Below, in pieces: positions 1 through 5,568 of a DNA stretch of 10,383 nucleotides. Source of the DNA: JBMOLL01 sp049325415 (GTDB lineage: Bacteria > Bacteroidota > Bacteroidia > Bacteroidales > GCA-2748055). Below the pieces are notes generated by a model. It ran no database searches. It was not told where the DNA came from and saw nothing but the letters and a program-made list of their open reading frames with translations. How positions within the stretch are numbered: position 1 is the first letter of the stretch; the number at the start of each line of letters is the position of its first letter. The stretch is from assembly GCA_049325415.1 (NCBI GenBank), contig JBMOLL010000070.1, forward strand, positions 1 through 10,383. Reading direction: 5' to 3'. The translations under genes and the position numbers were made by a program.

Positions 1-312
1 AAGCAGTCCCGATTCCAGGTCGCGGATCATGGCTTCATTGACCTCATATACTCCGGAAGGGATGGGGTGGATCAGTCCGCCCCGTCCGATTACAATGCGG
101 ATGGTATCCGGGTCGATATCACTCTCCTTCAGCTCCTTTAAAATCAGGCTTTTCCTGAACTGAAACTGATCGGTTATCTTAGGGAATCGCTCCAGTTCGC
201 CGCTTTCATGCCGGATGGTTTTCAGCAGCACGGATTTGGTTTCCCGGTAAACCGCCATTTTGGTGGAGGTGGATCCGGGATTTATGGCCAGGATATGGGC
301 ACAATCGCTCAT
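1..312 (-). CDS. buk: Butyrate kinase, N-terminal part (runs off the left edge)
   Basis: Transfers phosphate from butyryl phosphate (or a branched short-chain acyl phosphate) to ADP, giving the free acid and ATP in the cytoplasm; this is the last step of the Ptb-Buk route. The visible 104 codons start at the ATG at 312 and stay open to base 1. The N-terminus reads ILAINPGSTSTKMAVY (residues 7-22), the phosphate-binding loop of the ASKHA acetate/butyrate kinase fold. Residues 75-99 carry the Buk-type GRGGL...IPSGVYEVNEAM block, which separates it from acetate kinase. Family members are about 355 residues, so roughly 250 lie outside the window. The start is 4 bp after the stop of the upstream phosphotransbutyrylase paralog, so the two genes are almost certainly cotranscribed. 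Substrate chain length cannot be read from this fragment; branched-chain acids are a real alternative to butyrate. Confidence 0.93.
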   Translation of the reverse strand, partial: MSDCAHILAINPGSTSTKMAVYRETKSVLLKTIRHESGELERFPKITDQFQFRKSLILKELKESDIDPDTIRIVIGRGGLIHPIPSGVYEVNEAMIRDLESGLL

Positions 313-316
313 CGGT

Positions 317-1243
317 TCATTCGTGTTGGCGTCCCATGGCCGAAAGGGCAGCCAGGGCGATGGAATAATACTTCGATTCAAAATTCTCACTGCGCGACAT
401 AAAGACAACGGGATGTGTAGTTCCCTGAAGATAGCCTGCCAGCGTTCCTCCCCCGAAAAGCATGATGCCTTTGTAGAAGGGATTGCAGGATTCCAGGGTG
501 GGAAAGATCAGGATATCTGCTTCCCCGTTTACCGGTGTAGCCGTGCCTTTAATGCGGACGCTTTCCGGGTCGCAGGCAAGGAACACATCAAGCGGACCAT
601 CCATCAGAACATCCCCGAAGGCCCCTCCTTCCCAGAGTTGTAAAAGTTCCCTGTAGCTGCCGCTGTAGTGAAAGTTCCCTTCTTTTTTCTCATTGGCTCC
701 GATCAGGGCAATCTTTGGTTGTCCGATACCCAGGCTGCCGGCAAGATCTATGGCATAACCGGTCATCTGCGCGAGTTGGCTTTCCGAGGGATAGGGCAGT
801 ACTGCCGGGTCGGAAATAATCAGCAGACGCGGATAAGAGGGGATTTCCAGTGCGCAGGCGTAGGAAAGGGTCATGCCACTTTTAAGGAGGCCGTTTTCTT
901 TATCAAGCACCGCTTTCAGAAAGTCGGGGGAAGATATCAGACCTTTCATCAGGATGTCGGCTTCGCCGTTCCGGATCATAGCCACACCGGTCCTGGCTGC
1001 ATGGCCGTGATCGGTCGTGTGAATGAGCATCGTGGGGCGAAGAGCCAGGTCTTTCCCTGCGGCCATTTCGCGGATCCTGTTTTCGTCACCAATCAGCACA
1101 GGCTCAATCAGGCCCTCATTTTCAGCTTTTATGACCGCATCGAAGGTGTTGTCGTCCTCTGCTACAACCACGGCAATACGGGGTTTAAACGGGCCTTTTC
1201 TGACCAGTTCGGGAATCTCCTTCAGGGATCGGATCGCTTTCAT
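317..1243 (-). CDS. Phosphate butyryltransferase-family protein, divergent paralog (308 aa)
   Basis: Member of the phosphate acetyl/butyryltransferase (PTA_PTB) family, expected to exchange CoA for phosphate on a short-chain acyl group. It is a full-length single domain of 308 residues. The C-terminal substrate loop is present as HPVVFMSRSEN (277-287), aligning with the TSRSDS loop of its upstream neighbour; the Ser-Arg pair is kept. GEADILMKG (93-101) and DGPLDV (215-220) are other family blocks. It differs clearly from the neighbouring Ptb: CNPFYKGIMLFGGG (253-266) replaces the usual GNVLYKSLVFF-like segment, and the N-terminal region is rewritten. It begins 5 bp after the stop of the canonical Ptb and ends 4 bp before buk, so it sits inside a ptb-ptb'-buk operon. 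It may have a different acyl preference, or be a partner or degenerate copy; sequence alone does not decide. Confidence 0.85.
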   Translation of the reverse strand: MKAIRSLKEIPELVRKGPFKPRIAVVVAEDDNTFDAVIKAENEGLIEPVLIGDENRIREMAAGKDLALRPTMLIHTTDHGHAARTGVAMIRNGEADILMKGLISSPDFLKAVLDKENGLLKSGMTLSYACALEIPSYPRLLIISDPAVLPYPSESQLAQMTGYAIDLAGSLGIGQPKIALIGANEKKEGNFHYSGSYRELLQLWEGGAFGDVLMDGPLDVFLACDPESVRIKGTATPVNGEADILIFPTLESCNPFYKGIMLFGGGTLAGYLQGTTHPVVFMSRSENFESKYYSIALAALSAMGRQHE

Positions 1244-1248
1244 GATTC

Positions 1249-2145
1249 TCAGGCTGTTACGGCAGCAAGAAGAATGGAATCGAATTTCGCCTGTTCGGAA
1301 TCAGAACGGGAGGTGAGGACAATGGGAGCGGAGGCTCCGACAATCATGGAAGCCACTTTGGCTTTGGCAAAGAATACCAGCGATTTATAAAGCACGTTAC
1401 CAACCTCGATGTCGGGCATCAGCAGGAGGTCGGTATCTCCGGCAACATCACTTCGGATCTCCTTATGACGGGCGCTTTCAAGGCTGACCGCATTATCAAA
1501 GGCCAGCGGACCGTCGACCAGGCATTTACGGATCTGGTCGCGCTGGTTCATTTTTGAGAGAAGGGCAGCATCCAGCGTGGCGCTCATATCGGTATTTACT
1601 TTTTCCACAGCGCCAAGAACAGCCACCTTGGGAAGTTCAACCCCCAGTTTACGCAGCACATCCACGGAATTATTGAGAATGGCAATCTTTTCCTCCAGGT
1701 TTGGTGCAATATTCATGGCCACATCGGTAACAGCGATCAGCTTGTGGTAGGTCTCCACTTCAAACAGTGCGAAATGGGAGAGCAGTTTTCCGGTCCGAAG
1801 CCCGAAATCCTTGTTTAATACGGCCCTGAGCATATCGGAAGTTCCAATCTTACCCTTCATAAGCACATCAGCCTCGCCATCGTGCACCATCTTGACCGAC
1901 AGGTTTATCGCTTTGATAAGGTCTTTCTCTTCAACGAATTCGACACCCTTCAGATCGATATTCATCACTTCGGCCAGGCCTTCTGTCTTTTCCCTGTCAC
2001 CGACGAGTATTGGCCGGATTACATTCTCCTGGGCTGCTCTCATAACGGCACCCAGCGAGTGCGCGTCTTCAGAAGCTGCTAGCACCAGCCGTCTGATAGG
2101 CTGATTATCCAGTAAGGACCTGAGGTCATCGAGATGTTTTAACAT
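1249..2145 (-). CDS. ptb: Phosphate butyryltransferase, canonical copy (298 aa)
   Basis: Converts butyryl-CoA (or isobutyryl/isovaleryl-CoA) plus phosphate to the acyl phosphate and CoA in the cytoplasm, supplying butyrate kinase. The 298-residue length is typical of Ptb. Diagnostic blocks include GEADVLMKGKIGTSD (90-104), VDGPLAFDNAVS (210-221), GNVLYKSLVFF (249-259) and the C-terminal VGASAPIVLTSRSDS (269-283), which closely resembles clostridial Ptb. The Ser-Arg of TSRSDS corresponds to the CoA/phosphate-binding Ser-Arg pair known from phosphate acetyltransferases. It is the first gene after the ackA terminator, followed 5 bp later by a second Ptb-like gene and then buk. No convincing promoter is seen in the 69 bp upstream; only a 7-of-8 match to TAnnTTTG lies at the end of the terminator T-run, so terminator read-through from ackA is also possible. 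Confidence 0.93.
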   Translation of the reverse strand: MLKHLDDLRSLLDNQPIRRLVLAASEDAHSLGAVMRAAQENVIRPILVGDREKTEGLAEVMNIDLKGVEFVEEKDLIKAINLSVKMVHDGEADVLMKGKIGTSDMLRAVLNKDFGLRTGKLLSHFALFEVETYHKLIAVTDVAMNIAPNLEEKIAILNNSVDVLRKLGVELPKVAVLGAVEKVNTDMSATLDAALLSKMNQRDQIRKCLVDGPLAFDNAVSLESARHKEIRSDVAGDTDLLLMPDIEVGNVLYKSLVFFAKAKVASMIVGASAPIVLTSRSDSEQAKFDSILLAAVTA

Positions 2146-2170
2146 ACCGTCTGTGGTTTGGAACTACAAA

Positions 2171-2203
2171 TAAAAAAAAAATACCCGGGCTCGTCCCGGG
2201 TAT
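2171..2203 (-). terminator. Intrinsic terminator after ackA
   Basis: A perfect 9-bp stem, ATACCCGGG (2181-2189) and CCCGGGTAT (2195-2203), with a 5-nt loop, starts 12 bp past the ackA stop codon. On the minus strand it is followed at once by ten T residues (plus-strand A-run 2172-2181). There is no T-run on the other side, so it acts on leftward transcription only. It separates pta-ackA from ptb-ptb'-buk. Confidence 0.93.
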
Positions 2204-2214
2204 CTCCTATATTG

Positions 2215-3423
2215 TTAAACACATTTCTCAAGGATTTTAAAGGTGTCCAGAGCGATGACCAGTTCCTCATTGGTTCGCACGACCGCTGCCACACATCTGG
2301 AATCCGGTTTGGAAATTATTTTGTCTTCCCCCTTAACCCCATGGTTAGCGGGTTCATCAAACTCCAGCCCCAGATAATTCATATTCTGACAGATCATCCG
2401 GCGGATATTGAAGTCGTTTTCCCCTACGCCCCCCGTAAAGATAATGGCATCAAGACCGTTCATCACTGCAGCATAGGCACCGATAAATTTCTTGACCCTG
2501 TAGGCATACATGGTAAGTGCCAGGCTCGCCCGGTCATTTCCCTCATAGTAAGCCAGTTCCAGATCACGCATATCGGAAGAAATCTCGGAAACACCCACCA
2601 TGCCGCTGTTCTTGTTGATCATATTGCTGACCCCTTTCAGGCTCAGGTGTTCTTTTTCGGCGATGAAAAGCAGCACTCCCGGATCGATATCTCCTGTCCT
2701 AGTACCCATAATCAGCCCGTCGACAGGAGTAAAGCCCATTGAAGTATCAATTGACTTACCATGTTCAATGGCCGTAATGGAAGCACCGTTGCCGAGATGA
2801 CAGGTAATCAGCTTCATATGGCGGGTATCACGGCCAAGGATCTCGCTGGCCCTTTTGGAAACGAATTTATGGCTGGTCCCGTGATAGCCGTATTTCCTGA
2901 TCTTGTACTTGTCGTAGTATTCTCTCGGAATCGCATACATGTAAGCGTATTCCGGCATGGTCTGATGGAAGGAGGTGTCGAAAACGGCAACCTGGGGGAT
3001 ACCCGGGAGCAGCCGGTCAACCGACATGATCCCTTTCAGGTTGGCCGGATTGTGCAACGGAGCCAGGTCAATACAGGCTTCCACATCCCTGATGACCTCC
3101 TGGGTAATCAGTACACTTTCCTTGTATTTTTCACCTCCCTGGACAACCCGGTGACCCACGGCTACAATCTCACTTACATCCTTGATCACACCGTGATCCT
3201 CACTGGTAAGCGCCTCAAAGATCATGTTGATGCCCACGGTGTGGTCGGGAATCCCTGTCACCACCTTGTATTTTTCACCTCCTGCAGGCGTATGCGACAG
3301 AATGGCATCATTAAAGCCGATACGCTCAACAAGTCCCTTGGCGATCACGTCATCGCGATCCCCCATGTTGAATAACTGGTACTTGATGGACGAACTCCCA
3401 CAGTTTAACACTAAAATTATCAT
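2215..3423 (-). CDS. ackA: Acetate kinase
   Basis: Interconverts acetyl phosphate plus ADP with acetate plus ATP in the cytoplasm; with Pta it makes ATP from acetyl-CoA during fermentation. The 402-residue length matches the family. The residues known to be catalytic in Methanosarcina thermophila acetate kinase are all present at nearly the same positions: Asn7 (VLNCGSSS), Arg92 in GHRVVQGG, His124 in PLHNP, Asp149 in FDTSFH, His181 in YGYHGTSH, Arg242 in MGTRTGD and Glu386 in RTNEE. The signature blocks GNGAS (211-215) and FTGGVGEN (329-336) are also intact. The ATG at 3423 gives the standard MIILVLNCGSS start. It lies 64 bp after pta without an intervening terminator, so the two are probably one transcript, which ends at the strong hairpin just downstream. 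Confidence 0.97.
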   Translation of the reverse strand: MIILVLNCGSSSIKYQLFNMGDRDDVIAKGLVERIGFNDAILSHTPAGGEKYKVVTGIPDHTVGINMIFEALTSEDHGVIKDVSEIVAVGHRVVQGGEKYKESVLITQEVIRDVEACIDLAPLHNPANLKGIMSVDRLLPGIPQVAVFDTSFHQTMPEYAYMYAIPREYYDKYKIRKYGYHGTSHKFVSKRASEILGRDTRHMKLITCHLGNGASITAIEHGKSIDTSMGFTPVDGLIMGTRTGDIDPGVLLFIAEKEHLSLKGVSNMINKNSGMVGVSEISSDMRDLELAYYEGNDRASLALTMYAYRVKKFIGAYAAVMNGLDAIIFTGGVGENDFNIRRMICQNMNYLGLEFDEPANHGVKGEDKIISKPDSRCVAAVVRTNEELVIALDTFKILEKCV

Positions 3424-3487
3424 ACCTGAAACTAAGATTTATGTAATTACTTAAATAATGCAATATAACAGCTTATCATCCAATAGT

Positions 3488-4492
3488 TTATTTTAACCCT
3501 GAAGCTTGATTGGATGTGATGGCAACCAGGTTCACGATGTCGCTTACCGAGCAGCCACGGGAGAGGTCGTTGATAGGGGCGGCCATTCCCTGGAGAATCG
3601 GTCCGATGGCTTCGGCATGAGCAAGGCGCTGTACGAGTTTATAGGCAATATTCCCTGATTCAAGGTTCGGGAAGATCAGTACGTTGGCATGGCCGGCTAT
3701 ACTGCTGCCGGGAGCCTTGGATTTGCCGATAGCCTCAATCAGTGCTGCATCCGCCTGGAGTTCACCGTCGATCTGGAGGCCTGGATCCATTTCCCTGGCT
3801 ATCCGGGTGGCATTGACCACCTTATCGACCATAGCATGCTTTGCGCTGCCCTTGGTGGAGAAACTAAGCATGGCGACCCTTGCTTCAAAGCCCAGAATGG
3901 ATTTGGTGGTTTTGGCTGTGGCCACTGCAATTTCGGCCAGTTCTCTTTCATTGGGATCGGGATGGACTGCACCATCGGCAAAAACCAGGATGCCATTCTC
4001 GCCGAAATTGCTGTCTTTCAATATCATAATAAAAGCACCGGAAACAACACTGATACCGGGTAGGGTTTTGACTATCTGGAAAGCCGGGCGCAATACATCA
4101 CCTGTGGCGTTCCTTGCTCCGGCCACTTCTCCGTCGGCATCACCGGCTTTGATCATCAGGGTGGCAAGGTAAAGCGGATTTTCGACAAGCTGGCCTGCTT
4201 CTTCCATCGTCATTCCTTTCTCCTTCCTGATCTCATAGAGCAGTTTCGTATAATCTGCCTTTTTATCATGCGCAACAGGATCAATAATCCGTGCTTTGCT
4301 GATGTTCCTCAGTCCGAATTTGTCGATCTGTTTCTGAATGGATTCCGGGTTTCCAAGTATGGTAACCTGGGCCAACTCTTCCCTGATCACGGTATCAGCA
4401 GCCATGATGGTTCTTTCCTCATCACCTTCCGGTAATACGATACGGTTCTGGTGTGCTCTCGCGGATTCGCGAATCTTTTCTAATAAATCCAT
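3488..4492 (-). CDS. pta: Phosphate acetyltransferase, short form
   Basis: Converts acetyl-CoA and phosphate to acetyl phosphate and CoA, feeding acetate kinase. At 334 residues it is the short, catalytic-domain-only type, without the N-terminal DRTGG/AAA-like regulatory region of the long enterobacterial form. The N-terminus has RIVLPEGDEERTI (17-29). The active-site loop APINDLSRGCSVSD (305-318) contains Ser311, Arg312 and Asp318, matching the catalytic Ser309, Arg310 and Asp316 of the Methanosarcina enzyme. GPILQGMAAPINDL is the usual family C-terminal block. It is the first gene of the leftward block, with a 165-bp divergent intergenic region upstream, so the promoter should be there. Together with ackA it forms the acetate branch next to the butyrate branch. 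Confidence 0.97.
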   Translation of the reverse strand: MDLLEKIRESARAHQNRIVLPEGDEERTIMAADTVIREELAQVTILGNPESIQKQIDKFGLRNISKARIIDPVAHDKKADYTKLLYEIRKEKGMTMEEAGQLVENPLYLATLMIKAGDADGEVAGARNATGDVLRPAFQIVKTLPGISVVSGAFIMILKDSNFGENGILVFADGAVHPDPNERELAEIAVATAKTTKSILGFEARVAMLSFSTKGSAKHAMVDKVVNATRIAREMDPGLQIDGELQADAALIEAIGKSKAPGSSIAGHANVLIFPNLESGNIAYKLVQRLAHAEAIGPILQGMAAPINDLSRGCSVSDIVNLVAITSNQASGLK

Positions 4493-4657
4493 TGATTATC
4501 AGTATTTTATTTGTTGTGGATATCCGCTATAAAATTAGGTAAAAAAAACTTGCCTTCCATTGGGATTCAGGATGATTTTAATCATATCGGCTTATTCTTT
4601 ACAGCAGTTCCATGAAAGTCCGTTGCGGAAGATCCTTTTCCCGACGAACTTTTTTTC
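4493..4657. promoter_or_regulatory. Divergent intergenic region between pta and the DUF1338 gene
   Basis: Both flanking genes read outward, so promoters for both must lie here or close by. Seen directly: TAATTTTA on the minus strand at 4537-4530 (7 of 8 to the Bacteroidota -7 element TAnnTTTG, no clear -33 partner), an 8-bp palindrome GGATATCC at 4518-4525, and the palindrome ATGAT-TTTA-ATCAT at 4572-4585, which could be an operator. No exact TAnnTTTG is seen for the rightward gene. Region role is firm; the individual elements are weak. Confidence 0.4.
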
Positions 4658-5488
4658 ATGAATGAGGTTATCTCTAAAACTACTGCTATGAACAAAGATG
4701 AAATTTTTAACCGTCTCTGGAGAGATTATGCAGCTGAAAATCCTTCTGCGGGGGCCATTCATGCGCTTTTCCGCAACAGGGGAAACCGGGTGCTCAATGA
4801 TCATGTTGCCTTCAGGACCTTTGATCATCCCCGGGTTTCAATCGACGTACTGGCGCGGCCTTTCATCGATTCCGGTTATGTCAGGGCCGGGGAATATTTC
4901 TTTGAAGACAAACAACTGAAGGCGGCACATTTTGAACATCCGGATCCTTTGGCCCCCCTGGTTTTTATCAGCGAACTGCTTACCGGCAGCTTTTCTCCCT
5001 TCCTTCAACAAACGGTCAGTTCCCTGGTCGGAAACCTGCCCGGGGAGGCCCTTCATCCCTCGAGGATCCTTTTCAGCGGTAAATTCATGGAACATCCGTC
5101 GTACGCTGTATATGAGCAACTTAGAACTGAGTCGGAATATGCCGGCTGGTTGTATGTCTTTGGCTTTCGTGCCAATCATTTTACTGTAAGCGTCAACCAC
5201 CTGGACACCTTCGATTCCCTGCAGGAAGTCAATGCCTTTCTGAAAGCCAACGGCCATGCACTGAACAGTTCCGGCGGTGAGATAAAAGGCACACCGGATC
5301 AGTTGCTTGAACAGTCGAGTACACTGGCCGACCGTGTTCTGGTTCAGTTCGAAGAAGGGCTGAAGGAGATCCCGTCCTGCTATTATGAGTTTGCAAGAAG
5401 ATATACCGGACCTGACGGCCGCCTTTTCAGGGGATTTATTGCACGTTCGGCCGATAAGATCTTTGAAAGTACCGACTACAGAAGATAA
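4658..5488 (+). CDS. DUF1338 protein, HglS/YdcJ-like 2-oxoadipate dioxygenase/decarboxylase (short form)
   Basis: Family members of known function (Pseudomonas putida HglS) are non-haem Fe(II) enzymes that turn 2-oxoadipate into D-2-hydroxyglutarate with O2, releasing CO2, in lysine catabolism. The metal ligands are recognisable here: His49 in LNDHVAFRTF, His174 in RANHFTVSVNH and Glu244 in CYYEFARR, matching HglS His70, His226 and Glu294. Arg53, four residues after the first His, matches the essential substrate Arg74 of HglS. At 276 residues it is much shorter than HglS/YdcJ (about 450), a short form. The start is uncertain: ATG 4658 is used here, but the in-frame ATG at 4688 (MNKDEIFNRLW) gives an N-terminus that looks more natural and neither has a Shine-Dalgarno. 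Its neighbour 80 bp downstream is a plausible consumer of the product. Family is confident; substrate is inferred. Confidence 0.88.
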   Translation: MNEVISKTTAMNKDEIFNRLWRDYAAENPSAGAIHALFRNRGNRVLNDHVAFRTFDHPRVSIDVLARPFIDSGYVRAGEYFFEDKQLKAAHFEHPDPLAPLVFISELLTGSFSPFLQQTVSSLVGNLPGEALHPSRILFSGKFMEHPSYAVYEQLRTESEYAGWLYVFGFRANHFTVSVNHLDTFDSLQEVNAFLKANGHALNSSGGEIKGTPDQLLEQSSTLADRVLVQFEEGLKEIPSCYYEFARRYTGPDGRLFRGFIARSADKIFESTDYRR

Positions 5489-5490
5489 AG

Positions 5491-5520
5491 CCCGGACCTC
5501 TGGTTTTGTCTGTTTCCGGG
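5491..5520 (+). other. Inverted repeat just after the DUF1338 stop
   Basis: CCCGGA (5491-5496) and TCCGGG (5515-5520) form a 6-bp G+C-rich stem with an 18-nt loop, starting two bases after the stop codon. There is no T-run behind it, so it is not a standard intrinsic terminator. It could weaken read-through into the next gene or protect the 3' end of the mRNA; it may also be chance. Confidence 0.25.
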
Positions 5521-5543
5521 TTCCTCAGGGAAGCGAAAATCGC

Positions 5544-5551
5544 TATATTTG
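5544..5551 (+). promoter_or_regulatory. Putative Bacteroidota -7 promoter element for the FAD/Fe-S gene
   Basis: TATATTTG is an exact match to TAnnTTTG, the -7 element of the Bacteroidota primary sigma factor, 17 bp before the ATG at 5569. The expected transcription start a few bases downstream would leave a leader of only about 10-12 nt. The -33 position (near 5520-5525) has no clear TTG, so the promoter would be weak or partly activator-dependent. If real, the dehydrogenase and symporter can be transcribed apart from the DUF1338 gene. Confidence 0.45.
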
Positions 5552-5568
5552 CTATTTTGCGCTAAAGG

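Noticed and set aside
668..1390. 240-codon open frame on the plus strand
   Set aside because: It lies antisense to the two Ptb-family genes, crosses their junction, and has no recognisable domain; it is a shadow of well-supported coding sequence.
2761..3375. 204-codon open frame on the plus strand inside ackA
   Set aside because: Antisense to acetate kinase, whose catalytic residues are all present; the shadow product has no family features. The same applies to the 194-codon frame at 2158-2742.
4838..5257. 139-codon open frame on the minus strand inside the DUF1338 gene
   Set aside because: Antisense shadow; the plus-strand frame has the conserved metal-binding residues.
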